Positions 52,109-62,455 of a DNA stretch of 64,000 nt are shown in pieces. Origin of the DNA: Stentor coeruleus (Eukaryota > Ciliophora > Heterotrichea > Heterotrichida > Stentoridae); assembly GCA_001970955.1 (NCBI GenBank), contig MPUH01000176.1:26120-90119 (forward strand), read 5' to 3'. Each line of letters opens with the position of its first letter. Position 1 is the stretch's first letter. Under the pieces are notes generated by a model, which was not told the DNA's origin, searched no databases, and saw only the letters and a program-made list of their open reading frames with translations. A program made the position numbers and the translations under genes.

Positions 52109-54751
52109 TCAAGACTTATTTTGCTTGTAAATACTCATCATCAACCCTATATTATCCGCTGCTTGTCTAGTACTTTCATCAGTAGCCTTATCAAAATCTC
52201 CATGCATCTCATACAAATCACTCCAATTTTTTATAAACCCAGACTGGAATTCGAAAAAAATCCTAAAAGCAGAACTATTATCATCATTATTAAATAAAAT
52301 CCCATCAAGAATTTTTTTATTTAATAAATTGATTGAATATTCCATCAATTTCATTAACACTATAAGATAAGGTAATTCATTTTTCGATCTAACCAGTGTT
52401 ATAAATACATCTATAATATTCCTGCAGTTTTCATACATAAAAATCATATGTAAAAGTATTAGAAGTATTCCACTTTTTGATAATTCATTAGATTTAATGT
52501 TATGATCTGAAAAACCTAGATTCAACCATATTTCTTCATTATTTTCTGAAATTGGTCCATGGAAGTTTTCATGATATGATGCGAAAATATTCCGATGTAA
52601 TTGATTGTTTATAGCATATTTCACACTCCAAAGGGCAATTATTATATGTTTTTCGTTAAGACTTGTATCTTTAGAGAAGCAACAACATATATATTTTTTA
52701 AAGCAGGGAGTTTTAGGTGTACTATTAACATATGATTTGCATACTTCATTTTTCATATAATTGTAGGTTAAGTTTTCTTTTGCAAAATGGTAGTGGCTTG
52801 GATCTAAAATCTTGTTGTCTAAACTGAATCTCCTTGTATTTTCATTTTGATTTAATAAACTAGATTCTTTATTGTTACCTTGATCAAATCTTTGCCCATT
52901 CGGATGGACAACTATTTTTAAACTCTCTGAACTACTTGAGCTTTTTTCTAAGTCTATAATAATTTCATCACTATGAGATTCGAAACTTTTATTAAGTTTT
53001 ATTTTCTCCTGAGGTGCATTAACCTGACCTTTACCTGATGATGGAATGTTTGGGAAATTTAATTGTGCTTGGTTTGCTACAAAAGTTGGCTTGAATTGTG
53101 CATTAGTATTAGGTAAAGGAGGCCCTTGAGAGATTTTTGGTGGTACATTGGGATTAGGTAAAGGAGGTGCATTAGGGTTAGGTAAAGGAGGCCCTTGAGA
53201 GATTTTTGGTGGTACATTGGGGTTAGGTAAAGGAGGTCCTTGAGAGATTTTTGGTGTGGCATTAGGGTTAGGTAAAGGAGGCCCTTGATAGATTTTTGGT
53301 TGTGAATTAGGTATAAAAGGAGGATCAATTCTAGGTGGATTATATTGGATATTATTAGCAAATGATCCTGGCGAAGGCTGAGGCATATTATTCCCGCTTG
53401 GTATTGCAGAAATTAAAGGTATCGGGGGATTATTAGATTGAGGTAAACTTGCATCTGAATTAATAAAATCTGAAGAGCTTGAACCTGAATCTGAAGAACT
53501 CGAATCTGATGAATTCTTAACTTTATTAGTTTTAGGTGCATTTAATCCTGGTATTGGTGGTAAAGGAGCTTGAGTTTTTATAGAATTAGGAATTATAGGC
53601 ATTGGAGGTCCTTGATTTAAATTTGTTCCCATTGATGGTATAGGTATATTTGGTTTCCCTAACATTGCTGATATATCTGGAGATGGAAAAGGTGGACCTG
53701 AAAATAAGTTAATCTTAATATTGCTGTCTTTATTAGAAACTGAAGATTGAGAACTTGAAGATGAACTATGGACAGGTTTTAATGGCTTATAAGGTTGATT
53801 TAAATTTGATGATAATCCTTGGTTCGATGATAAAGGCATTGGAGGATTGTTAAAATTAGAAGTCATATTTGGAATAGGTGGTAATAATATTTGTGGTTGA
53901 TTTGAATTTATAGGTCCTGATAATGATGGAAATGGTATTTGTGGTTGGTTTAAATCACTAGATCCTTGGAATAATGGTGTAGGTATTTGAGGTTGAGATG
54001 AGTTCGATGAAGGTCCTGGAAGTGGTATAGGTATTCGAGGTTGAGATGAGTTTGATGGAGGCCCTGGAAGTGGTGGCATAGATATTTGAGGTTGAGATAA
54101 GTTTGATGGAGGCCCTGGAAGTGGTGGCATAGAAATTTGAGGTTGAGATGAGTTTGATGGAGGCCCTGGAAGTGGTGGCATTGATATTTGAGGCTGAAAT
54201 GAGTTTGATAGAGGTTTTGGGAGTGGTGGCATAGATATTTGAGGCTGAGATGAGTTTGATGGAGGTCCTGGAAGTGGTGGCATAGATATTTGAGGCTGAA
54301 ATGAATTTGATGGAGGCCCTGGGAGTGGTGGCATAGATATTTGAGGCTGAGGTGAGTTTAACGGAGGCCCTGGTAGTGGTGGCATAGATATTTGAGGCTG
54401 AGGTGAATTTAACGGAGGCCCTGGTAGTGGTGGCATAGATATTTGAGGCTGAGATAAGTTTGATGAAGATCCTAGTAGTGGTGGCATAGGTATTTGAGGT
54501 GAATTAAATGATGACCCAGGAAATGATGGTATTTGATTATAAGAAGTGGGCAATGCTGATAATGAACCTGAAGGGTTTTGAAGATCGATCATTGGGAATT
54601 TACCTACTTGGGCTGAATTTGATATGCTTATTGAAGATTTGGAATCACTTGATGAGCTTGATGAACTAGATGACCTTGGTGAGCTATATTTCGAGCCTGA
54701 GCCTGAAGAATCACTACTATCTGAATTTCTGTTTCCAATATTCATATTCAT
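52109..54751 (-). CDS. Proline-rich repeat protein with ELMO-like C-terminal domain (880 aa)
   Basis: A Ser-rich start is followed by about nine 17-residue repeats of the type QISMPPLPGPPSNSSQP plus decayed units (residues about 85-280). A second block has 15-residue repeats ISQGPPLPNPNVPPK (about 490-550). These PPLP-type motifs suit SH3, EVH1 or profilin binding. The C-terminal 230 residues resemble the ELMO/CED-12 domain: IWLNLGFSDHN, SKSGILLILLHMIFMYE, LPYLIVLMKLMEYSINLL. ELMO proteins regulate Rac or Arl GTPases and actin. A cysteine run CFKKYICCCF between the parts could be acylated. ELMO membership is moderately sure. Confidence 0.75.
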   Translation of the reverse strand: MNMNIGNRNSDSSDSSGSGSKYSSPRSSSSSSSSSDSKSSISISNSAQVGKFPMIDLQNPSGSLSALPTSYNQIPSFPGSSFNSPQIPMPPLLGSSSNLSQPQISMPPLPGPPLNSPQPQISMPPLPGPPLNSPQPQISMPPLPGPPSNSFQPQISMPPLPGPPSNSSQPQISMPPLPKPLSNSFQPQISMPPLPGPPSNSSQPQISMPPLPGPPSNLSQPQISMPPLPGPPSNSSQPRIPIPLPGPSSNSSQPQIPTPLFQGSSDLNQPQIPFPSLSGPINSNQPQILLPPIPNMTSNFNNPPMPLSSNQGLSSNLNQPYKPLKPVHSSSSSSQSSVSNKDSNIKINLFSGPPFPSPDISAMLGKPNIPIPSMGTNLNQGPPMPIIPNSIKTQAPLPPIPGLNAPKTNKVKNSSDSSSSDSGSSSSDFINSDASLPQSNNPPIPLISAIPSGNNMPQPSPGSFANNIQYNPPRIDPPFIPNSQPKIYQGPPLPNPNATPKISQGPPLPNPNVPPKISQGPPLPNPNAPPLPNPNVPPKISQGPPLPNTNAQFKPTFVANQAQLNFPNIPSSGKGQVNAPQEKIKLNKSFESHSDEIIIDLEKSSSSSESLKIVVHPNGQRFDQGNNKESSLLNQNENTRRFSLDNKILDPSHYHFAKENLTYNYMKNEVCKSYVNSTPKTPCFKKYICCCFSKDTSLNEKHIIIALWSVKYAINNQLHRNIFASYHENFHGPISENNEEIWLNLGFSDHNIKSNELSKSGILLILLHMIFMYENCRNIIDVFITLVRSKNELPYLIVLMKLMEYSINLLNKKILDGILFNNDDNSSAFRIFFEFQSGFIKNWSDLYEMHGDFDKATDESTRQAADNIGLMMSIYKQNKS
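53098..53290. repeat. Coding 45-bp repeat block
   Basis: Four full units and one shortened unit encode ISQGPPLPNPNVPPK-type repeats on the minus strand. Codon differences between units are few, so expansion is recent. Confidence 0.85.
53990..54510. repeat. Coding 51-bp minisatellite
   Basis: About nine units of 51 bp (17 residues, QISMPPLPGPP...) with further decayed 16-residue units at the protein-distal end. Length changes by whole codons, so copy number can vary without breaking the frame. Confidence 0.9.
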
Positions 54752-55417
54752 TATTGTATTTTGTTTATTTATAGAACTTATAACAAGTTTATTTATAAAA
54801 ATAAGTGGAAGCTTTGATGATGATTAGAAGATTTGTAAGATTTGAGGATGATGATTAAGGTAAGAAAGAATGCGAGGAGAAGTATGGAATTTTTTTTTAA
54901 CTATAGTCGAATTTAGAAATATGGTTAAAAGGTTGATAGGTTTAATTAGAATTTGTGAAGAGGATACTTTATTAATAAAATTTTTTAAAGATTCAATATG
55001 AGTTTATAAATAAAAGATAAGAATATTAGCTTGTTAGATTTATTAATAAGAGAATTACAACACAAAGTAGTTTCTAATTAAATATTATAGAAAAAGATAT
55101 TCAGGTATGCATATCAAATGAGAAAATCTATATATTTAAGTAAATCTAAATTGTATATTTTCAAATAAAACTTTTTCCTTACAAAAAATCATAATTTATA
55201 TATTTTCCTGATAAATAATTTCATCATTATCATACTAGAAAAAACTAACAAATGTAAAATTTTGCAATTCATAATCGCAAAAAATACTTAAGATTGTATA
55301 CAGAAAAACATAGATATTTTTTCATAAAAAGTATCTTATTAGGATCATTATTTAAAAGATACTTTTGGATCTTTACGTAAATTTAGTTTAAGTATCTTTA
55401 GATATTGTGTATATAAA
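54752..55417. other. Spacer, 666 bp, between divergent genes
   Basis: Left part C-poor, right part G-poor. No gene, RNA or repeat recognised. Confidence 0.5.
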
Positions 55418-56203
55418 ATGATATCAAGTTTCACTTTAAAACCCAATCGAAAATACTTCAGCCTTTCATTCTTATCCCCAAAAAATAAAATTTATCCAAC
55501 TCACAGTTTGCAAGACTCTCAAGTTATCCTAAAATCTCAAAATAATACTCCATTAAGAATATCAGTCAAAAGCCCTCTTATTAAAGATCAAACATTCAGA
55601 TTTAGCTCAGCTGAATTACTAAGAGAAAAAGCTCAAAGCATAAAATTCCCTTGTATCAGCCCATTTTCTGGATATATTGAAGAACGGATTCAAGATAATA
55701 ATAGTCATGAAGATAATATTGAAGTTCAAGTTCAAGATCCACAATGTAGGATATGTTTAGAAATTAACAATATTATTGACATGATTTCCCCTTGTCATTG
55801 CAATGGATCACTTAAGTATGTTCATCAACATTGTCTTAAGCTTTGGTTGCTAAAAAGTGATAAATCGGAAATCGATATTTCATCATGTGAAGTATGTAAA
55901 ACTAAGTTTGTCATGAATTTCAAATATAGTCATATGCTTACTCCTTGTAATGAGTATTCTTGCAAAAGCTGGCTTCCATTTCTGATCAGTTGTGTGATGA
56001 TTATAGGCATACTATCTTTTTATTATCAGGGATATTTTAAATCTGATTCTCAAGGTATTATGATTATTGTTATTTCAGTTATTTTTTCTATTATTGGGCT
56101 AACTTGTTTAATCTTAAGTGGTATTAAAATGTCTCAAGTATGTATTGAGAAAAAAGTTAACGAGTGGAGTATCCTTAATTTTCCTGAGCAAGGAAGTGTT
56201 TAG
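55418..56203 (+). CDS. MARCH-type (RING-CH) membrane E3 ubiquitin ligase (261 aa)
   Basis: A RING-CH zinc module lies at about residues 110-162: CRICLE, CHCNGSLKYVHQHCLKLWL, CEVCKTKF, in the C4HC3 pattern typical of MARCH ligases. Two TM helices follow (LPFLISCVMIIGILSFYY and MIIVISVIFSIIGLTCLILSG). The N-terminal 105 residues are polar and Ser-rich with no domain. MARCH proteins ubiquitinate other membrane proteins and direct their trafficking. No intron motif was found. Confidence 0.92.
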   Translation: MISSFTLKPNRKYFSLSFLSPKNKIYPTHSLQDSQVILKSQNNTPLRISVKSPLIKDQTFRFSSAELLREKAQSIKFPCISPFSGYIEERIQDNNSHEDNIEVQVQDPQCRICLEINNIIDMISPCHCNGSLKYVHQHCLKLWLLKSDKSEIDISSCEVCKTKFVMNFKYSHMLTPCNEYSCKSWLPFLISCVMIIGILSFYYQGYFKSDSQGIMIIVISVIFSIIGLTCLILSGIKMSQVCIEKKVNEWSILNFPEQGSV

Positions 56204-56356
56204 TGATGATTATTTTAATAATTTATTTACCAGTTAAAATCCTTAATAAACCCTTCTTTGATAACAATAATATTTAGAATCTATAATCGAAGCTTACCAA
56301 ACCTAAAAATTATCCTCATCTCCAATTTTTTATATAAAAATTAAAATTCTAATTAA
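56204..56356. other. Short spacer, 153 bp
   Basis: Nothing recognised. Confidence 0.4.
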
Positions 56357-56866
56357 ATGCTAGATGAAATCGCCCAGTTAATAGAACAAGAAAACAGGCG
56401 CACACAAGCTTTAAAAAGGAGAAATTCCATAGTACAAAACTCAATGCTAAGTTTTTTATTCATTTTGATATTATTCATTATAAGAATCCAAATACTAGTA
56501 CTTACACCACATTATTATACCCATCCTTCTAATTTAAACTTCCCTATATTCTCATCATTAGCATGTGGTAAAGTATCTAAAATACTTAAAAGTATTTCAT
56601 ATGATTACTGTTTAGCAAACCCTTATTTAGATGAAAATTTTTATAGTAATTCTAAAGATTCTAATATTCAATGTACACATCCTAGAGGGTATTTTATTAT
56701 AATGCGAGGGGATAATTTATTAAGCAAAAAGATTTACTTAAAAACTTTTAGTAAATTTTATGCAACTAAGAGGATTAGGAGAATTTATATTGGGAAATGG
56801 ATGGAATTTTTATGGGACTTGGCTGTTAAACTGTTATGTTTTTTAATGATGTGGAATTGGGAATAA
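56357..56866 (+). CDS. Hypothetical single-TM protein (169 aa)
   Basis: A charged N-terminus (MLDEIAQLIEQENRRTQALKRR) precedes one strong hydrophobic helix (LSFLFILILFIIRIQILVL). The remainder contains several Cys and Tyr residues and would be lumenal or extracellular (Arg-rich inside, type II topology). A second, weaker hydrophobic stretch is at the end (LAVKLLCFLMMW). Unrecognised. No intron. Confidence 0.6.
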   Translation: MLDEIAQLIEQENRRTQALKRRNSIVQNSMLSFLFILILFIIRIQILVLTPHYYTHPSNLNFPIFSSLACGKVSKILKSISYDYCLANPYLDENFYSNSKDSNIQCTHPRGYFIIMRGDNLLSKKIYLKTFSKFYATKRIRRIYIGKWMEFLWDLAVKLLCFLMMWNWE

Positions 56867-58392
56867 GGAGGAAAGATAATTAGTTGGGTTATGATGAAAA
56901 AAAAATAATGTTAGCTTTATGTTAGATTTGTATATATAATAGTAGCGATTAATATTTGTGGTTAGGGATTTTTGTATAAAAGAGGATGTGTGGATTTTGG
57001 AAAGGATTTTTAGGATAAGTCAAATTGTTGTTTTATGATAGAGAAATGTAAATTTTTTATCGTTTAAAAAAGTGAAGGTGAGGATTTTGAAATTATTATT
57101 GTCATAGTTTTGTGTAAATGCTTTATACTCTAATAAATTTTTTGAATAAATTAATTTTCTAGAATTGTGTAGATATCCTTTGGAGCAGAGGAATGAAAAA
57201 CGGATTTGATGTATAATAGGAACTTACTGAAAATAAGATATTTTATCAGGGATTATCACTTGATTTGCATAGTGTTTAAAATATAAGATGATATTAAAAG
57301 ATTATAAAAAAATGATTATGTAAAAATAGTATCTAGATTGTGGGATGTAATGATAGGTAATGATAAGTTTTTAAGATTTTAAGTTTTTGATGATTACATG
57401 GATTTTAGGAAAAATCTATGATGTTGAATTGATGATAATATTATTTGATTCATGGATAAGTATAAACTAATATACGCTAATATATTTTTTTTAAAACAGC
57501 AGAGAATTTAGATGATGAATTTTAGGAAATTAATATTTTAATACAAAATAAGATTGCTTTTATATACTATGACGATTTATATTTGCTATATTAGGTAAAT
57601 CTTTGATTGCATTATAAAGTTACTCTCATCCTAATTTTAATTAATTTATTTAGAAGTATTGAATGATAGTTATCATCAAGTATCCCAGAAATTATTTAAA
57701 TATATATTCAATTAGTATTTTAAGAGAGAAGTTTTATTACCAGTTTAAAGTACAGCCGTTAGTTATTGAAGTCTGGTTTGTCCTTACAAATTAAAAAGTA
57801 GGAATTTTTTCTTAAGCATTTTAAAATTTTTAGAACTCTATTTATTATATTAAATAGCACAAGATAAATGTTTAAACTCTGGAATAGATTAAAATCTGAT
57901 ATTTCTATGAGGAAATTATTATAATCATAAAAAGTATTTCTTATAAATCTTATAAGTAAAGTCCATGTTTGACTATCGGGAATGAACAGAAAAGTATTTT
58001 TTGTAAAATTAACTAGTTTCAATCAGAGATTATAATATATAANAAAGTATTTTTTGTAAAATTAACTAGTTTCAATCAGAGATTATAATATATAATAATT
58101 TTGTTATGTATGATAATCATAAACTAAAGCATTTTCCCTATAGCTCTCAGTAAAACTTAAATAATTTTTTTAGACTGAAATTATACTTTTCCCTAAAAGC
58201 ATAATACCTTATACCTAAAATACCCTACTCCACTTATCAATCCTCATAAACTCAAAGTTCAATATCTTCTAATCATATCCAAAAAACCAAAAACTTCTTC
58301 TCTTAAAAAAAATCCAATTTCCTAATCCCATAATCTAAATCATACCCCTCGCTTTATCCCCATATAACATATGGCCGTAATTCAATAATAAA
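56867..58392. other. Spacer, 1.5 kb, with an N-flanked duplicate
   Basis: The left part is C-poor and 58190-58392 is G-poor. A 52-bp duplicate flanks the N at 58043. The minus-strand frame at 57759-58022 was not accepted. No RNA gene was seen. Confidence 0.5.
57991..58095. repeat. 52-bp duplicate flanking an N
   Basis: 57991-58042 equals 58044-58095, with a single N at 58043. Probable unmerged contig overlap. Confidence 0.9.
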
Positions 58393-61300
58393 ATGAATGA
58401 AAAGCTTCTTGATCAGTCTAAAGAACCAGTTCCAGCAGTTGGAATGGAAACAGCAACCAGTCCTATTGCCTTAATGCAAAAAGACCCTGATTTAGACAAC
58501 TTGAGAAAAGCATTAAAAACAATCCAAATCCAAGGCAAAACTGGATTATCAGGAGCATTATCATCATGCTTTAAACAGCATAGCAATGATATAACCAGTC
58601 TTGTAATATCTGGAGATGGAGCTTTTATGGCAACATGCAGCAGAGACTTTTCTATACATTTGTGGAACCTGGGAACTAGAAGTATTAAAATTGTATTTCG
58701 ATATAACGCTATACCGAGTGCTGTAAGTTTGAGCTTTAATGGAAACTACCTCGCTTGTGGATTTGCTGATAAAATTGTCAAACTTTATGATTCATATAGA
58801 AATAGTGAAATTGCAACTTTTAAAGGACATGCGAATCCTGTTCTGTCTGTTGCATGCTCTCAAGATGGAAAATTTGTTACAAGCGGCTCTACACAAGGAG
58901 TTATTAAAGTTTGGAATATACAAAGAAAAGCTGAAGAATTTTCATTAAACTCAGGCAATCAGGATGTAGTTTCGATGAAATTTAGTTTTGATGGGAAATA
59001 TTTGGGTGTAGCTTCTAAAGATACTCAAGTCCGTGTGTGGAATTTTTTCAGAAGGGCTTTAGAATACAATTACCGCCATGATAGAAGTCTTATTTGTATT
59101 AACTTTAGCAATGACTCAAAATATGTAGTAAGCGGTGATGAAGATTCTAAAATAAAAGTCTTTTCACTTTCTGAAAACAAAGAACTCTGCATTTTAGCTG
59201 GCCATGAACGTCTTATTTATGATGTTTCCTTTAGCCCAGACAACAAATACATCGCAAGTGCTTCCCAAGACGCAACAATAAAAATCTGGAACTTCGAAGA
59301 GAAAAAAGAAGAGTTTACAATCAAAAATGAAGAAAGTATAGTAAAAGCTGTAAGTTTTCATCCTCAAGGAAAGTATTTTGTCTCAGCATATAGCTCAGGG
59401 TGCGTAAGATTTAATACTTTCAAAAATGATCATCCTTTTATTGATTTCACAGGTTTTGAAAGTGGGTTTAATTATTTAGATTTCAACCCAACAGGAGAGT
59501 TTTTAATGTCAACAGCGACAAATGGGGAAATAAAAGTGTGGAATATAGCTAAACAATGTGAAGAATACACGATTTCTGGTATAGAAAATGCTTCTCATTG
59601 TGCAAAATTCAGCCCTAACGGTCTATGGTTTGGTACATGTCATAATGATTCTTCTGTAAAACTATGGAATTTAGCTGATAGATCACTTATAGCTAATTTT
59701 ACAGGATGTGAAAGAAGTACTTATTGCATAGCTTTTTCATCTGATAATAAGTTTTTGGCGGCAACTGATGGAAGATGTACTATAAAAGTATGGGATATAT
59801 CAACAAAAGTTTTAGAAGCAGAATTTTTTGGCCATACTGAACCTGCTTTAACTTTGGAATTTAGTCCTGATGGGAGGTTTTTAGCTGCTGGAGCTAATGA
59901 TAAGTTTATAAGAATATGGAGTATTTATGAGAAAAAAGAAGTACTAAAATTAGTTGGACATAGGTATAGTGTTTATAGTATTTGCTATATGCCTAATGGA
60001 AGGTTTTTAGCTAGTGGGTCTCATGATGGAACAGTAAGAATTTGGAATTTAGAAACTGGGACTGAAGAATTTTCTTTTATACATGGTGCTGCTGTTAGAG
60101 TAGTCAAGATTAGTTCTGATGGAAGGTTTTTGTTTAGTACAGGGGAAAGAGGAATTGCTAAAGTTTGGAATTTACTTGGCCGATATGAAGAACATAATTT
60201 CGAAGGGTTTAATGATAATATTTATTCTGCTTGTATAAGTCCAGATTGTAAAATCATTGCAGTAGGGACTTCTGATAAAATACTTCGTTTGCTGAATGTA
60301 GAGAAATTATCACAAGATGGTACCCCAGAAACTGGTCTTAAAGCTGGTTTTTCACCTGATAACACAATGCTTGTCACAAAATCTCCAGACAACCAGCTTA
60401 AAGCATATTCTCTTAAAACAGGGGAAGAAGTCAAATCAGGTACATTCCAACTAGTACCTCCAACAGAAAAATCATTTAACCCTAATAGTATATTAGACTT
60501 TGAATTCCAAAACTTCCATAAATTCCAAACCACATTACGACATTTAGAAAACAGTCACTATGAAAAAATTTTATGGCCCAATATTGTATTTACTAACCTA
60601 AAGTTCTCAGTAACACATTTCTTAGCATATTTAGGAATGTCTGACTTAATATCAAAACTCTGTGAAAATGGTAGCCTTGCTTTAATCCCTGATATTTATG
60701 GTCATTTGCCAATATATTATTCAATAAAAGCTCAACATCAAGAAACAACTGAATTACTCCTTGATCATATGTGTAAACTAACTGAAACTGAGACTTTATC
60801 ATTTACAAAATATTTTAGTTGGTGTTCATTGACTAAAGATTTACCCGATATAATTAGAAACTCATCAAGTATTTTAGACACTTTCTTAGCATGTGCATTA
60901 TTTAGACAAAATAAACATGTGTATTTTGGAACACCATTATCAACATTGCCTATGTTTAAAAATAGTGAGTTTATGGATTCATCGCCTAATGATTATGCTA
61001 TTGATACAGAAATCAAATCCCCTCTTGTATTTAAAAGGACACCTTTTGCCATGTCTTTAGAAGCATCAACTAATTCTAGTATTGAAATGGCAGATGCGAT
61101 ACTTTCTTCAACAAACCGAGACATTTTCAGAACTGAAGTTATAAAGTATTATATCCAATACAAATGGTCTGAGCTTCAATTCTGGGTGTATTTATATACA
61201 ATCATCTTATGGGCTAACATCATACTCATCCTTATCTTTTTTGAGTACCCATCAATTTATCTTGCTATAGCTTTGCTGATTGTCAATTTTTTTTTGTTTT

Positions 61301-62250
61301 TCTGGGAACTAATTCAATTTTTTGTATCACCCATAGCTTATATTACAAGTCTTATGAATTATCTTGATATTTTCAGACTTGGTACAACAATAGCTTATGC
61401 TGTTCTTATACTATTTTATGAAAAAGATTATGATGTATTAACATGGTTTATGATGACTTGTAATCTTCTAAGAGGTGTTACTGGTTTTAGAGCATTTAAT
61501 AATACAAGATATTATATCAGATTATTATCTGAATGTATGTATAACATGAAAGATTTCTTAATAGTCTTTGTTTATACAATATTATCATTAGGGATTTTAA
61601 ATATGATCTCAGGCAGTTCAATAATTTTAAGCTTTGAATCACTTTGGTCTGCTTCTTTTGGTTTAGTAGCTGGGAAAAGTGATAATTTTTATGATAATAG
61701 CATAATACAACATTTTACATTTATGGTCGCTGTGACTATAAATCTTATTATTATGCTTAATATGATTATTTCTATATTAGGAGACTCATTTGATGAATTC
61801 CAACTTAATGCTGAGATTTATAATTATAGTGAAATGCTTGAGGTTATATATGAAGCTGAACAATTGATAAGAGTTTTTTCATCGAGGGTTGATAGATATG
61901 GTTATTTTCATGCTTGTGTACATGCTTATAATAGTGGGAATTCACAATGGAAAGGGAAGATTATGGATGTAAGGGATTTTATTAGAGGGAAGTTTTTGAA
62001 TGAAGACTTGAAACCACTTGTGGAAAATAATAGAAAAGTGGTTGAAGCAAATATTAATGAGAATTTAGGGCAGAAAATTGAAATGGTTGAAAAAAATGTT
62101 CAGGAAAAAATGAGTTTGAGTATTAAGACTGTTAATGATAGGGTTAGTGGAATTGAAGGGAAGATTGGAACACTTGAGGGGAAGATGGATAATCTGCAAA
62201 GTAGTGTTGATGCTATTTTGAGTTTACTTCAGGATAAAGGTAGTAGTTAG
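58393..62250 (+). CDS. WD40-ankyrin-TRP-like ion channel fusion B (1285 aa)
   Basis: An uninterrupted gene that shows the architecture best. Residues about 59-640 are some fourteen WD40 units (DFSIHLWNL, TQGVIKVWNI, DATIKIWNF, DKFIRIWSI, DGTVRIWNL). At about 725-800 is an ankyrin-like pair (VTHFLAYLGMSDLISKL, DIYGHLPIYYSIKAQHQETTELLL). About 925-1136 holds S1 to S6: S4-like LLRGVTGFRAFNNTRYYIRLL, then MKDFLIVFVYT in S5, a pore loop and S6 ending IIMLNMIISILGDSFDEFQ, as in TRP-like cation channels. A coiled coil at about 1215-1283 could tetramerise it. It is a paralogue of 34067-37719. Ion selectivity and trigger are unknown. Confidence 0.93.
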   Translation: MNEKLLDQSKEPVPAVGMETATSPIALMQKDPDLDNLRKALKTIQIQGKTGLSGALSSCFKQHSNDITSLVISGDGAFMATCSRDFSIHLWNLGTRSIKIVFRYNAIPSAVSLSFNGNYLACGFADKIVKLYDSYRNSEIATFKGHANPVLSVACSQDGKFVTSGSTQGVIKVWNIQRKAEEFSLNSGNQDVVSMKFSFDGKYLGVASKDTQVRVWNFFRRALEYNYRHDRSLICINFSNDSKYVVSGDEDSKIKVFSLSENKELCILAGHERLIYDVSFSPDNKYIASASQDATIKIWNFEEKKEEFTIKNEESIVKAVSFHPQGKYFVSAYSSGCVRFNTFKNDHPFIDFTGFESGFNYLDFNPTGEFLMSTATNGEIKVWNIAKQCEEYTISGIENASHCAKFSPNGLWFGTCHNDSSVKLWNLADRSLIANFTGCERSTYCIAFSSDNKFLAATDGRCTIKVWDISTKVLEAEFFGHTEPALTLEFSPDGRFLAAGANDKFIRIWSIYEKKEVLKLVGHRYSVYSICYMPNGRFLASGSHDGTVRIWNLETGTEEFSFIHGAAVRVVKISSDGRFLFSTGERGIAKVWNLLGRYEEHNFEGFNDNIYSACISPDCKIIAVGTSDKILRLLNVEKLSQDGTPETGLKAGFSPDNTMLVTKSPDNQLKAYSLKTGEEVKSGTFQLVPPTEKSFNPNSILDFEFQNFHKFQTTLRHLENSHYEKILWPNIVFTNLKFSVTHFLAYLGMSDLISKLCENGSLALIPDIYGHLPIYYSIKAQHQETTELLLDHMCKLTETETLSFTKYFSWCSLTKDLPDIIRNSSSILDTFLACALFRQNKHVYFGTPLSTLPMFKNSEFMDSSPNDYAIDTEIKSPLVFKRTPFAMSLEASTNSSIEMADAILSSTNRDIFRTEVIKYYIQYKWSELQFWVYLYTIILWANIILILIFFEYPSIYLAIALLIVNFFLFFWELIQFFVSPIAYITSLMNYLDIFRLGTTIAYAVLILFYEKDYDVLTWFMMTCNLLRGVTGFRAFNNTRYYIRLLSECMYNMKDFLIVFVYTILSLGILNMISGSSIILSFESLWSASFGLVAGKSDNFYDNSIIQHFTFMVAVTINLIIMLNMIISILGDSFDEFQLNAEIYNYSEMLEVIYEAEQLIRVFSSRVDRYGYFHACVHAYNSGNSQWKGKIMDVRDFIRGKFLNEDLKPLVENNRKVVEANINENLGQKIEMVEKNVQEKMSLSIKTVNDRVSGIEGKIGTLEGKMDNLQSSVDAILSLLQDKGSS

Positions 62251-62455
62251 ATTAAGTTTAGATTAGAAATAAAATTGAGAATAGAGCTTTATGTGTTGAG
62301 GGAATAGGCAATAAGGCAAAATTATTGAGATTATGGTTTTTTATAGAAATATTCGAAAGATTGGTATGAAAAATTCCTAGTGTTTGAAATTATTAGCTGT
62401 GATTTAGCTTGGAAATAATAAGATTTTAACCCACCAACTTTATTAATAAATTGGA
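62251..62455. other. Short spacer, 205 bp
   Basis: Nothing recognised. Confidence 0.4.

Noticed and set aside
53098-54510. Regular repeats as a CRISPR array
   Set aside because: The repeats are in-frame coding units with no unique spacers, in a eukaryotic gene.
57759-58022. Minus-strand 87-aa frame in the 1.5-kb spacer
   Set aside because: Composition equals the surrounding spacer, no domain, and its start lies beside an N-flanked duplicate. Could be a relic, but not supportable.
60248-60262. GTAAAATCATTGCAG as a possible 15-nt intron
   Set aside because: Lacks T9-A10, and the codons form a conserved WD40 strand (SPDCKIIAVG), so it is coding.
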